Shown piece by piece: positions 26,386 to 38,789 of a stretch of 64,000 bases of DNA. The notes under the pieces are model-generated. The model was not told where the DNA came from. It saw nothing but the letters and a program-made list of their open reading frames with translations, and ran no database searches. Source of the stretch: Glandiceps talaboti (taxonomy: Eukaryota > Hemichordata > Enteropneusta > Spengelidae); NCBI RefSeq assembly GCF_964340395.1, contig NC_135550.1:434001-498000 (forward strand), read 5' to 3'. A program made the position numbers and the translations under genes. Each line of letters starts with the position of its first letter. Position 1 is the first letter of the stretch.

Positions 26386-27995
26386 AAGAACTCCCCCACC
26401 AGCTGGTCTGGGCCAGCTGATTTATTATTCTTTAAATGTTTAATACTTTGCATAATTTCATCATTTGTAATTGGCTCATTCAAAATATTAGTTTCATCAT
26501 CATGTGAATGTTCATCTTGGGAATCACTCTGCTCAGTAGAAAACAATTCATTTTCAAAATCATTTCCATCATCCTCATTTGCATTTAAAAGTGAGGCAAA
26601 GTGAGTTGCCCAATCCGAAATACCGATGGAATTTTGTGGGCTGCCAGAATATTTGTACCCTTTGAGAATCTTCCACAATGCATTCATATTTTGTTCTTCT
26701 TTTAGCTTTTCTTTTTGTGTATCTTGATAAAGTTTAAATTTATCCTTACAAATTTTGGAATATTCATTTCTAACTTTACAATATTCAGTATAGTCTCTAT
26801 CACTGCCAGATACTCTAAATTTCTTTAGACAGTAGAATTTTTTATCTCTCAGTTTTTTACAATCATTATCATACCATTTTGATTGCTGATGGCAATGTCT
26901 GTCCTTCTTAGCCTTGTATGGTAAAAACATCCTTGCTCTATTTCCTGCTTCTTGAAGAAGTTCTGACAAGTCATTTACTGCTTGGTTTACATCTGTTTCA
27001 ACTAGTTGTTGTAATTCATTTATTTTATCCTGGGTACTATGCAATGTGAAAAAGTCTCGAAAGGTACCACTAGCATCTTCTTTCCATTTGTATACCCCTT
27101 TAATAATATTTTCAGAGTTTTCTGAGATTGGACGATCATTTATAGAGTAATTACACCTCATACTGAACACCAGCGGAAAGTGATCAGAACCTAATATTGT
27201 TGGGATTTCAAAACTAGAAATATATTCAAATAAACTACTAGATGCACATACATAATCCACAGTGCTCCTACCCCTGTTTGCAATACAAGAAAAATTACCG
27301 TCCTTATCTCCCAGTACTCGACCATTTAGAAAATGAACTGCCAAGGAACAACACAAAGAGATTAAGCTTGTACCAAAATTATTAACTACTAAATCTTTTG
27401 CCTTCCTTGGTAAACAAAAGTGATCTGATACATAGTCTTCTGGTATACCATTGACAAATTCAGTATCATCATCAAGGATGTAATCTGCTAAAGTTCCACA
27501 TCTAGCGTTAAAATCCCCAGCTAATAAAAAATTTGCATCAGTATGCTCAGCTTTTATTTCAGACAATTTGTCTTCCAAATTTTCTATTCCATTGTTATAG
27601 TTTACTGAGTCATAAAACGTAGCACCTTCTGGGGGGATGTAGGTAAAACCTAGGATACAACCTTTATCAAAACCCCAAAATTCTTTTTTCAGTCTTACAA
27701 TCACTGAATCCTGCAAGTCACATTTTATTTCGCTTACTCCATCTTGGTACTTTGATTTAACTAAAACAATACAGCCACCACTATAGCGACCTCTTTGTGT
27801 TGTTCTTTGTCTGCAGCAACAAAACAATTTGTAGCCTGGAAAACTTTTTTCAAATTCACAAACCTCCCTACCCCAAGTTTCAACAAAACTAATTATATCA
27901 AACCTATAACAAAAATTTATAAACTCAGGGTTCTTTACTTTGTTTTTGAGACCCTGAACATTCCAACAACACATGTTTACCTTGTCCAATGTCAT
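26386..27995 (-). CDS. LINE ORF2, endonuclease and start of RT
   Basis: Begins at ATG 27995. This is an APE-type endonuclease domain: CCWNVQGLKNK (metal/phosphate-binding Asn), SFVETW (Glu), LLAGDFNARCG, RSTVDYVCAS and GSDHFPLVF (catalytic Asp-His), spanning residues ~5-270. A linker follows, then the RT entry motif LKNNKSAGPDQLVGEFF just before the transposon junction. The endonuclease nicks genomic DNA to prime reverse transcription. The frame is open to the junction, and beyond it 19 residues are read from the inverted repeat before a stop. Confidence 0.92.
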
Positions 27996-28043
27996 TGAAA
28001 GTGCAGTTGGAGGTTGTTCGCTGTGTCGGCCATGGCCACACCC

Positions 28044-28273
28044 CTATTTATGTCTTTGCGGTGTGATAGGCATAACTTGATTCAAGTTTTCATCAACCTT
28101 ATATACCACCGTTACATTATTCTTTGTTACAATGAGTTTATCATACCTAACTGTTGCTTTTATAGATTCATCGTCTCTTATCAGTTCACGTCTTTCAGTA
28201 AACAGTTTCTTTCTTAGTCCCCTTACTCTTCCAGAGAAATCTTCGTCCACTGTGATATTTGATCCGGCCAGCT
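28044..28273 (-). pseudogene. C-terminal fragment of LINE ORF1
   Basis: Frame containing RVRGLRKKLFTERRELIRDD and a DKLIV stretch, stopping at 28044, 49 bp before ORF2. The start is lost because the LINE is 5' truncated at the target duplication (28274/28275). The Arg/Lys-rich, charged composition fits the RNA-binding end of a LINE ORF1 protein. The assignment is from position and composition. Confidence 0.6.
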
Positions 28274-28274
28274 T

Positions 28275-28286
28275 ACTACGCTAATT
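28275..28286. repeat. LINE target-site duplication, right
   Basis: ACTACGCTAATT, second copy of the 12-bp duplication. Confidence 0.85.
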
Positions 28287-29335
28287 GTAGCATCATGAAG
28301 TCACTTCCTCTGGACCGAACCAAACTATAACCGATGGCTATTATTATTATTTCCCACATTGGATATAATTTCTGAGCGAACGGGAATTACATAAGGGACG
28401 ATATTGAAGTTGGTGATTGTCTAGGAATGCAAAAAAATTCCGATAAACAGTAATGTCGTGATGGTTTACTTGAGATCTGGCAAAGTCATGGATTATTTAT
28501 TGTCGTTGTTTCAGTCAAGAAGTTGGCAGTACCAAGTATATGGAATTTACAAAACAGTAGTAACGGGTTATCTATAGATTTCTATCAAAATATTAACAGC
28601 AATGAAGGGCTGAAATTAAAATTGTTCACACGAATATGTTTTCGCACTTATGTTTTCGATAGCAATATTTTTTGTCATCTATTAACGATCTGATAATACT
28701 GAAAGAAGTGAATCTATTCAATAGAAATATAGTGAACGTGATATAAACTTACACCCAGACTTTATTTTCGTGTTCAACGATCAAGAAAAATCTTCGCTCT
28801 CGCATCTAGACACACACTACCCCCCCCCCCACACACACACACCCCAAGAAATTCAGTTTTCTTTTATATTATTTCTTTGTCATGCAATGTTACAAATGTC
28901 ACTGCCATTAAATCTGCAGTATGAAGTCTGTGACGCACGCCGAACTAAATGTTTCTACTTCCTGAAATCTTCGAAGTTTCGACTGTGTATGGGAGTGCGT
29001 TATTTGACATGAACAGCTGTCCAAAATGGCGGTCTGCGGTTGTTGGTAGTGGTGTCAAGCCGTTGTAAGGAGTACAAAACGTGGAAGGGAAACGACCACG
29101 TGCTGTAGTTTTCGACGCATAGAACATCGAAAAAGTACAAAACTGAACGTTACTAAAAATCACGAAGTAGAAACTTGTTTGTGCATTGGCAAAACATATG
29201 GAAAATCAAACTCTAAGGTCGTTTAACACGGGAAGTAACATTTTACACTGAGAGTATAAACATGTCCATTACCGGTATAACATGACATATTTACCGATGA
29301 CCCAGCACTTTGCCACACTTTGCCACTCTTTGTTG
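28287..29335. other. Right internal part of the outer inverted-repeat element
   Basis: Non-coding. It contains a C run and AC repeats at 28819-28843. It continues the sequence interrupted at 18946. Confidence 0.45.
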
Positions 29336-29425
29336 AAGTGCTAGATCTAGCACTTCGCCACTTTTTGGCAAAGTGCTAGATCTAGCACTTTAGCGAAAAC
29401 TGACGAAGTGCTAGATCTAGCACTT
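29336..29425. repeat. Three 20-bp perfect palindromes, right arm
   Basis: AAGTGCTAGATCTAGCACTT at 29336, 29371 and 29406, again 35 bp apart, in the arm that mirrors 17659-17748. Confidence 0.98.
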
Positions 29426-29576
29426 TGCCCCGCAACTGTTCCGATTTTGAATTCTTTGTTACATGAGGGGGGTGATAGATACAGGTTGTGAACTGCATTG
29501 AGTATGGACCAGCAGTTTTCCGTAAGGACCGGCAGCTTTTGCTGCCTGTCAGTCCTTATGACCAGTAGTCATTTTT

Positions 29577-30816
29577 AGCACAACTGAACTGAGGTTCAGT
29601 AGTGCTATAGGGATCGCCCGGCGTCTGTCTGTCTGTCTGTCTGTCTGTGTGTGTGTGTGTGTATGTGTGTAAACAACTTAAACTCAAAAACTGCTGAACC
29701 GATTGCCATGATATTTGGTGGGTCCATTACCTTGGGTGTCTAGTTGGGAAATTGTTCAAATCAAAATGATCGCATCACAGATGTGTGATTTGGGTCAAAA
29801 AATGTGATTTTTGGTCAAAAAACTTAAACTCAGAAACTACTGGGCAGATTGGTGCGAAATTTGGTGGGAACATTCTTAAGGGGATGTAAAGTAAGATTTG
29901 TCCATGACGGGATGATTCCATCAGTGATATGCAAATTAGGGCTAAAAATGTGTCTTTTTGGTTAAAAATCTATAATTCCAAAACTACTGAGCAGATTGGG
30001 CTGAAATTTAATGGGAATGTATCTAGGGATATATGGACAAAGAAATATTAAGCATACCATGATTCCATGAGTGATATGCAAATTAGGTGTAAAAATGTTC
30101 ATTTTTGGTCAAAACTTATATCTCAAAAAGTACTTGGTCACCGAGTCTGAAACTTGGTGAGATGTTTCTGCATGTTATTCTTCAAAATATTTTGACAAAA
30201 TTGGCCCTAGCAACCATGACCACGCCCTTAGCAACAACCAAATGGCAGTATATTTTGGTCAAATAACAACATCATACGATAGGCAAATGAATAAACATTC
30301 AAAAAATGTATGCAAATACCGTAGCAACCATGACCACGCCCATAGCAACAGCCAAACGGTCGTGTATTTCACAAAGATAACAGGGATTAATAGACAATTG
30401 AATAAACGTTCAAAAAATGTATGTAAATTTGCCTAGCAACAAGACCACGCCCATAGCAACAGCCAAATAATCATGTATATTGCAAAGATAACAACAGGAA
30501 TAGAAAGACAAATGAATAAACATTCAAAAAATGTATGTAAATATGCCTAACAACAAGACCACGCCCATAGCAACAGCCAAATAATCACATATATTGCAAA
30601 GATAACAACAGGAATAGAAGACAAATGAATAAACATTCAAAAAATGTATGTAAATATGTCTAGCAACAAGACCACATCCATAGCAACAGCCAAATGATAG
30701 CATATATCGTAAAGATAGCAACATGGTTGGATAGTCATTCACCAAATGAACACTTATTGTTCGCATGTTAGCATTTTTAAAAACTGTACAGTTGTGCTAC
30801 AATGCCATTGGCGGTA
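29577..30816 (+). mobile_element. Complete Helentron-like element, family 1, subfamily B
   Basis: Begins AGCACAACTGAACTGAGGTT after TTTTT and ends with CAGTTGTGCT, ACAATGCCATTGGCGGTA and TTTT. The 5' decamer AGCACAACTG is exactly inverted as CAGTTGTGCT ~29 bp from the 3' end, and a CGCCATTGGCG-type hairpin follows. It has a short (TCTG)n(TG)n at 29625-29670 and four to five tandem copies of a ~115-bp unit (CCTAGCAACAAGACCACGCC...CAAAGATAACA). Confidence 0.72.
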
Positions 30817-31096
30817 TTTTACCTTAATTTCACAAACTGCCTTTGTATACAGCTGACAAATCAACTGAACCCATCCTAACATCAAACTCTTGTAGCATGC
30901 TGACAAATCAAAGTAAACCCATTAGTAATAGTAGTAAAGTATACATGTAAAGTGAAAAGAATGAGTAATTAGATTTGATTTGATTTGAATTGATTGTGTG
31001 TTAGTAGAGTTAAGCACTAGTGGTTATACAAATGTCAAAGTAATGATTAAACTTTGCAGGTTGTGTTACCATTATCAAATGTAATAACCGTACTTA

Positions 31097-34000
31097 GGGA
31101 CGATATCAAAATCAAACACACCGTAATTACGTGTCCTCCTAGCGACGAGTAGCTCCTCGTAGCTCTGATGTCTCCTCGTAGCTCTGATGTACTACGTGAA
31201 ACAGGAGATAATGAGGTATTCAAGTTCATGAATTACTGACAATAGATAATTAGTTCACTTTTCTTTGTTTCCCGTAAAGATATCGTCTTTGAGCGTAGAT
31301 ACACATAATTTTTTATCGCCAACACACAATAGATAGTGATTCTCACCTTCCGTGTTTCCAATGATGACATCGTCTTCTATCGTAGTTGGCCGTAGTTTGT
31401 CATAATTTTCAATCGTCAAAAAAACCCACATACTCCAGCCAGTAATGTGCTGATGAAACTAGTACTGTACATGTTGTTATGACTGCAAGTTCATGGGCGA
31501 TATTCATCAAAAAACAATTAGGTACACTGTACACATGAAATCAAAGTTTCAATATTCAGTAAATCTTTTACAACGTACATGGCGGTATGTAGAAACTGCA
31601 TCGATTTGAAATTTGTGATGGACGCATGAATGTAATATTGTAACAGTCCTGGGTTAACAGTAAATCTTTGAGGAAGATTATCGTACAATTGAGTGAGTCT
31701 CAAAGCATCAATCGCGGTTAGACTTTTTTTTTTTTGCACGGTCGATAAACTAACACTATAACTTCAACTTACAAGCTCATGCTTGGCGGCCATGTTAGGG
31801 CCAAGAAATGCAGTTGAATTTTTGGTTTGCGGAAGTGCAGTTTTGACTTTTATATCGTCGATAAACAGGATTTGTTTTATATATTCTGAAACAACAACTA
31901 ATTTTTTATGTTTCTCAGTACAGTAACATTCCTAAATGATGGGGTTGAGTTGAGAAATCACAATGTTCAGCAACACGTGGTGTGACGTCGGTAGATAAAC
32001 AGAGACTCAAGTGATGAACATATTCAGTTATACGTAGTGCGAAATTTCGTTATATAAATGACGTTTTTCCTCAAAATTTTGAAGAAACAAAATGTTTTTA
32101 GGTGACTTCTAAACCAGTCAAATAAAACTTATCCAGAGGCTGTAATTTCTCCACTGAGATTACGTATTTGAGTCTGAAAGAGTAAAAACATGATCATATA
32201 TATCAACACTATTTTCATGCTAGTATTTAGTGATGCCATAATTTGAAATAATGTATATTAAAACAAGAGGAATTTATTTATTCCTATAATTGGCATGTAG
32301 TGTGACTTGTCCTTTCTGTTCTTACTGTAAACCTCAGCTTGAGAGCTACTTTCAAATATTCTACTCTCTATCCTTATTTGTCAGTCCCTATCTGCAATGC
32401 CTATACCACATTCTGTACAATCTAACTAAATCTACCAAGTACTTCTACTTTAACTTTACTACTCCTACATGTATGTGCTATATGTACATCGGTAGTGACA
32501 GCTGGAATGTACAATAAATCATGAATATGACAGATGTACATATAAAGTCAATAACAGTGTAGAATAGGTAAGTTATCCTGCATGGCAAAGAAACTGACTT
32601 GAGTTACCACTGGACAGTATTTTCCCCATGACACCTACGACATTCAGTAATATTTGTAGTGTTATAAAACTTCAGATTCCACTTTGACACATGTTTAATC
32701 AGACAGTGTCCCACCCCTTTCTTAGTATCATCCTTGTAAAAGTAACATGAAAGTGGAGATTGTTATTTTATAATGGAAACTAAAGGTTATATCAAAAGTC
32801 TGTGTGTCTTGGAGAGGCTTAGCATTATACTACAAACATACATATGCAATGTATTTCCACTTCATAAAAATATTTTAGCATATTGAGCACTCTTTTAAAA
32901 ATGAAGACATGCTAGAGGCCATGTTTTGAAAGCCATGGTATATTTTCAATATTGTCTACAATTCCCATGAAGAGATTTAGAGCATAAACAAACACATTCT
33001 CAGGAGTTGCCCAACTCATGATAATTCAAAATAGGTTTTAGAACTTATTATGGTGAAGCCACAAGAAATGTTGGAAATGCACTTGGTAAATGACTCTTGG
33101 GGTTAAACTTTAGCTCCCTCCCCATCAGCCGATCTGAATTTTCAAAAAAGTAAAGCACACTCACCAATTTTATCATGTCCCCATTTTCTAATAAAAAAAA
33201 AAAAAAAAAAAATCTGCTCATACCCCTCACGAGCAATTGATGCTGGACAGTAAAGATATGACTAAATGATTGATATAAATAATGAATGACATATTGAATA
33301 ATTAGTAATCCAACTGCAAAGCACGCAAAAATACTTGCAGGCCATTCGCGATGAACTGCATTAGTGCACAGGTACTCGAATCAATCTATGGGGTTTTTTT
33401 TTAAAAAATATGTATAGTAAATGTCTTTTTTTTTAAATTCATAACATGTATAATATGGAAATTTGACGGAATATGTCTTTCTTCTGAAATAATCATGAAA
33501 GAAATCTGTAGTGCACATGTTCCAGACCATTAATAAGTATTTAGTTCAGCCCTTCTTTCTATTGATCTGTTAGTAATATCTTCACTCTCCGGCGTCAAGT
33601 GTTCATAGTTCTGCTAGTAATTGTAGCTCACTGTTTGGTCCGACTACACCTCAGACCACTAAAAAGACACGGTGTGTAGCAAACTTCACTGATCATCTAA
33701 CTGCTATAATTGTAGCGTTTGCTGTGATTTTGGGGGCTTTTTCATCTGTGTTTGTGCCTTTTTGTGTTCCGATGTTTATCGCCTTGTCACTAACTGCAAT
33801 CGGCGTGACACCGGCGTTAGACTCTTACAAAACGCAAAATTAATGTGGTTTATACTTGCATCGTATTCCAGATCATCGCCGTCGCTTATCCATGCCATTG
33901 TAATACATATTTCAGCACTAAATCAGTCCAAAAACCACTTGGCTTGGCTATCCCACGCGTTCCGTCCGTGTGACCCTTCAGCGTTAGGCATGTCATCATG

Positions 34001-35406
34001 GTCATTGTTAGTCCCTGCCGGACGAAGTCCGGGACGGGGACTTATGGATTGGGTTCCATCTGTCCGTGCATCCTTCCGTCTGTCCATCCGTCCGTCCGCA
34101 GCCGTTTCTTGGAGATGCCTGGACTGATTTTTTTCAAATTTGGTACAGGGGCAACATACAATGGCATACATATGCACGTCAATTTGTTTCATGATACAAT
34201 CCAATATGGCCGCCTAGCAGCCATTTTGTTTGCAAATTTTCCCAGTCTAAAGCCATAACTCAGACATGCTTGAACAGATCACATTCAAAGTTGGTATTAG
34301 GACAGTGTTCTATGACATACATGTGCATATCCATTTTCATGGTGATATGATCCCCATACCCGACCAATCCTTTATTGTTGTAGGCATGTTCCATGTCCAA
34401 CAAGCAGACACAACATATCTAAATCTGTTTGATTTACGTTCACAAGTGTTGTTGCGTGATCAGAGTAGTGATAATTCTATAAAACCCAATCATAGCGAGG
34501 ACTATGTCATTCTCAATGACTTGTTGACATCTCATGCTGGCACGCTCGCTCAATATATCACATGACTTGCTTCTATTGATGTCAACAAATATGGCGGGCG
34601 GTTTGAAAAGAAGTAAATCGGCCGAATGTTTTACAGCTCCCGTATGTCACTTTGGAGTAATATTGACGACCAGTAGACAGGTAAATTTTCTAATTAGATG
34701 GATTGGACCATTTACAGTTTAGTTTTAACGTATTTTTAAATGAAAGAAATTACCCAAAAAAAAAGTCCCCATTGCAGCTAATATACCTTTAATGTGAGAT
34801 AAGCTTTAGTTTTTAATTTGTTTTTGTGGACAATGTTTGAATTTGACTGACGAATCCTGTGACTCGAATCTAACACGATCAATGCACCATTCACCAGCCA
34901 GACGAAAATGGTCGACATGTTTGTTGACTAGCCGAGAAACGCATAAGGAACTTGTGAGGCAGTCCGAATAAATATATGTAAAATGCGACGTTTAAAATAA
35001 AAATTCTTCTTCAAGGTATTTTTAGGCAAGACATGTTAGGTAAACACCTGAATATATCTGAAACACTTAGTTGACTAGCCGACTGTATGAATGCCATAGA
35101 AGGCATCGAATGAATAACATTGAAAAAAGTAAGCGTGAAACTGATATGCACAGGAAAGAAAATCTTTTTGTTTCATGATTTTTTTTACAATGAAGACTAC
35201 ATGTAAATGATCGTAGTTTGGGCTCATGAATAACGGACAATAGGTGTTTACTTTTTATTGTCTACAACCTAAAGTACATGAATATGCATCCGATTCGAGA
35301 CTTATGAATATTCACCGTAATACATAGTAACTACTTGTAGCTACTCGTCCCTACTCGTTAGGACGCGTAATTACGATGTTTTTGATTTTTGATTTTGATT
35401 TCGCCC
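31097..35406. mobile_element. Candidate TTA-flanked inverted-repeat element (Harbinger-like?)
   Basis: Left end GGGACGATATCAAAATCAAA and right end, reversed, GGGGCGAAATCAAAATCAAA. Both continue to CGTAATTACG[T/C]GTCCT and GACGAGTAGCT, and both are flanked by TTA (31094-31096 and 35407-35409). The 4.3 kb between shows no transposase and contains a family 2 Helentron-like element. A 3-bp TTA flank and a GGG start fit PIF/Harbinger, but the similarity of the ends is imperfect. Confidence 0.4.
34010..34524 (+). mobile_element. Helentron-like element, family 2, short copy
   Basis: Starts AGTCCCTGCCGGACGAAGTC after CATTGTT, with the 5' foldback, a (TCCG)n-like tract and one unit of the 151-bp repeat. 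It ends AGCGAGGACTATGTCATTCT then CAATGAC. The 3' hairpin GTCATT-CTC-AATGAC is perfect. TTG follows, so insertion lies within a GTT/TTG run. Confidence 0.65.
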
Positions 35407-35607
35407 CTTACTCGTGTTAGTACCCAGGGCGGATTTAACTTCCCACACCCTAAACTGGTGGATGAGCGGTAACCTGCGTACCCTATTTTTGTTGAGGCCA
35501 AAACCATGTCTAATATTTACTGTCAATGTTGCAAATGGGCAAACAAAACAGACTAATAAAAAACTCAGAGCTAGGAGTGTTTAGATGTCTGGAAACAACA
35601 TAATTAA

Positions 35608-37793
35608 AGGTGATTCAAAATGCTCATATTCACTATCGCTAATTTGCTAGACGACATTTTTGTGAAATACATTCTGGTTTTAAAACTTTTAAAAAGCGTC
35701 TGCAAACACCTTAAAATGACCTTTTTTCAGTCAGTTCCCTTCGGATTTACTTCGAGAGTTTTCGGGTATTTCCGGTCCCACCTAGACCATGGGATTTTAT
35801 GACGTCATAAGGAGTAATGGTTAGCACGTAGCCTATGACGAGCGTAGTCACTAGGTGAATAAAACTCAACAGCATTGTGAAAAAATACATTGGTAGTGGT
35901 TGTAATAGACATCAGTAAACAAAAACTACAGTCTACATGTCTTATTAACCAATATTTACTCACACTTTCTCACTAATTGTCAGTGTCTGTGGGTATAATA
36001 AATGCTAAAATATTATCTCCCCATATTATTATTATTATGGCAAAATAAATCAAAACGACTAGACTAGATATACATAAACACTTGTAATGTCGGTCGCGTG
36101 TTTCAATTTATTTATCTGATTTTTTTATTATTTGCCGAGGAGAAACATTACAATATCTTCGACATGTATGGCGTCGACAGCATATTTTAGCCCACTAATA
36201 CTATACTGGACTATACTCGCTGGTGTCGCCTTTTGAACGGTGCATTTAACAACAAAGTAAACATATTTATCTCGAATAAATATACTAGCTATTAGATTAC
36301 CCATATTATCAGCAATAAAATTGTAAAGAATTGAGGAAATTTCGTGAGTTTCGTGTTATCATTTACATGACTTTAGCAACTCGTCTGGAAGAAAACTTGT
36401 ATGGTTTCCCTTGTTGCGATATCACGTAATACAACGAGCCTATTTAATATTCATTAGAAGAATTTCGTAACGAATCATGGTATTCGAAGTATACAGTTTA
36501 GGAAACCAACAAATCAAATATCGCGATGTGTTCAAGATATTAAATATGATTGGACAATATTGACGTCGGCAATCAAGGTCGTGACCCCAGCACATGGTTA
36601 TGAAAGAAAGCCTGCAACTAGATACTTAGCCACGTCCGGTCCAATTTCTCAGGGTTTGTTTTGAAGTTAGAGACGTTAATTCTGTACGACTTGAAGAATT
36701 TTACAATATATCTGATTGATAAATATGAATTATATCAACACGTAGATAAATTCAACCCGACACAAATGTGCTCTCCCGATTCCATACGTACATACACTGC
36801 TTCAGCTTTGATCGGCGGAACTATCCTAGTATATAGTATAAGCTTACTGCCGCGGCCGCGGTGACTGCACAACACTTGACAACACTACCCACCTACCGAT
36901 ATATAATAATCACCTGTATACAGTGATAAAAACAAGCAATAATTCGAGTCCCCAACAAGTCGATGAGACCTACTTGTACTTCTTTTCAGTCCGATCCGAA
37001 TGCGAGTTTCTGAGGTTTTACATGGGTCTCAGACTCAGACTAGAGTATTGCGCCCTAGACAGCCCTGGCCGAAAATAATAGACGTAAACTTGTGTTCCCA
37101 AGCCAAATAGCTAGTATATTTATTCGAGATGAAATATGTTTACTTTGTTGTTAAATGTGCCGTTCAAAAGGCGACGCGAATACTATTGGGCTAAATATAT
37201 GCCGTCCTCGGCGCGGGATGCCGTCAACGCATCACGACGGTATCATAATGCTTCTTGTCGGCAAATAATAACAAAATCAGATAAATAAAAGCCAATAAAG
37301 GTGAAACACGCGACATTACAGGTGTTTATGTATATCTAGTCTAGCCGTTTTGATTTATTTTGCCATAATATGGGGAGATAATATTTTAGCATTTATACCC
37401 ACAGACACTGACAATTAGTGAGAAAGTGTGAGTAAATATCAGTAAATGTTGGTTAATAAGACATGTAGACTGTAGTTTTTGTTTACTGATGTCTATTACA
37501 ACCACTACCAATGTATTTTTTCACAATGCTGTTGAGTTTTATTCACCTAGTGACTACGCTCGTCATAGGCTACGTGCTAACCATTACTCCTTATGACGTC
37601 ATAAAATCCCATGGTCTAGGTGGGACCGGAAATACCCGAAAACTCTCGAAGCAAATCCGAAGGGAACTGACTGAAAAAGGGTCATTTTAAGGTGTTTGCA
37701 GACGCTTTTTAAAAGTTTTAAAACCAGAATGTATTTCACAAACATGTCGTCTAGCAAATTAGCGATAGTGAATGTGAGCATTTTGAATCACCT
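35608..37793. mobile_element. TTAA-flanked foldback element, ~690-bp inverted arms
   Basis: TTAA at 35604-35607 and 37794-37797 flanks AGGTGATTCAAAATGCTCA and its inverse. The arms (35608-~36295 and ~37107-37793) are highly similar over ~690 bp. They surround a ~810-bp centre without a convincing ORF. A TTAA target occurs in Kolobok and piggyBac elements, and the termini do not decide between them. Non-autonomous. Confidence 0.8.
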
Positions 37794-38054
37794 TTAAAGA
37801 GTACAAAAAAGGCAACAAATTAAACGTTCTGAATGATTGACATGTCACCGCCAAGTTATTGTAACAATTTCAGAAGGTAACGTAAATGTAGCCACACATC
37901 ACAATCAATTGTAATCACTCAATAAGATTGGCAATCATTGCTATGTACTAGTATGTCATGGTTCATCCTATTAAACTTTAAGCTTCTCCAATATTGTATT
38001 GACTGTCTCAAAATATTGATAACACTTTCAAAAGATAACAATCCTCACCAAGCT

Positions 38055-38400
38055 CATATCATTGTAATAGACCATATCATTGTAATACACCATATAATTG
38101 TAGTAGACCATGTCATTGTAATAGACCATATTGTAATACACCATACCATTGTAATGGTCTCATTGTAATACACCATATCATTGTAATACACCTTATCATT
38201 ATAATACACCATATCATTGTCATACACCATATCATTGTAATACACCATATCATTGTAATACACCATATCATTGTAATACACCATATCATTGTCATACACC
38301 ATATCATTGTAATACACCATATCATTGTAATACACCATATCATTGTAATACACCATATCATTGTAATACACCATAATGACATTGTAATACACCACATCAT
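38055..38400. repeat. 18-bp minisatellite
   Basis: About nineteen units of CATTGTAATACACCATAT with minor changes, ending ~115 bp before the next exon. The open frames on the minus strand arise because 18 is a multiple of three. Confidence 0.95.
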
Positions 38401-38516
38401 TGAATGTAATGATTGGGCACTTATACTACGATAACATTGTAGATTGTTTTTTTGCTAATTTGTAGAGGTTTTAGTTTCAATTGCAAAGGCCAAGTATTGT
38501 CACCTTGTTCTTGTAG

Positions 38517-38789
38517 GATACAAGGGTGAGGTTAAATGTCGATAAGAGGAACCCAAGTGGTTACATCAATGCCTCTATGATTAAAGTGTCTGTCGCTGGT
38601 GAAGAACTGCACTACATTGCATCACAGGGGCCTTTACATGAGACTGTTGTTGATTGGTGGAATATGATCTGGCAACAAGGTGTACAAGTCATTGTTATGC
38701 TAACTGCAGAACAGGAGAATGGTAAAGAGAAGAGCTATAGATACTGGCCTGAGTTCAATACAAGTAAAAATACTTTGGATATTGGACCT
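38517..38789 (+). CDS. PTPN14/21-like: PTPN14/21-like phosphatase exon: PTP core
   Basis: 91 codons between acceptor CTTGTTCTTGTAG and donor CCT|GTAAGT, phase 0 at both ends. It contains GYINASMIKVSVAGEELHYI, then ASQGPL (the NAS and Q-G-P-L PTP core motifs), DWWNMIWQQGVQVIVML, TAEQENGKEKSYRYWP. It joins in frame to ...LPYE from 15099, completing the PYE-DTRVRL junction expected for PTPN14/21. Confidence 0.93.

Larger units (their letters stand above)
18959..28274 (-). mobile_element. Non-LTR retrotransposon (LINE), two later insertions inside
   Basis: Minus-strand element with the end of ORF1 (28273-28044), then ORF2 with an APE-type endonuclease (27995-26386) and reverse transcriptase (22160-22043 and 20858-19114). 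It is flanked by a perfect 12-bp target duplication. The 5' end is truncated inside ORF1, as target-primed reverse transcription often leaves it. About 3.9 kb is its own sequence. The rest is a Tc1/mariner-type transposon (22161-26383) and a Helentron-like element (20859-22042). The frame reads through both junctions once these are subtracted, so ORF2 was intact when hit. Clade not assigned (CR1/L2/Jockey group is possible). Confidence 0.9.
17644..29440. mobile_element. Outer inverted-repeat element, interrupted by a LINE
   Basis: AACAGTTGCGGGGCAAAGTG at 17644 and its reverse complement ending at 29440 bracket the region. Each arm (~127 bp) carries three 20-bp palindromes spaced exactly 35 bp apart. 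Subtracting the LINE and its insertions leaves ~2.5 kb (17644-18946 plus 28287-29440) with no convincing ORF, so it is a non-autonomous element of unassigned superfamily. I could not see a clean target duplication. Confidence 0.5.

Noticed and set aside
38054-38400. Minus-strand MVYYND and MIWCIT repeat proteins
   Set aside because: Artefact of the 18-bp minisatellite.
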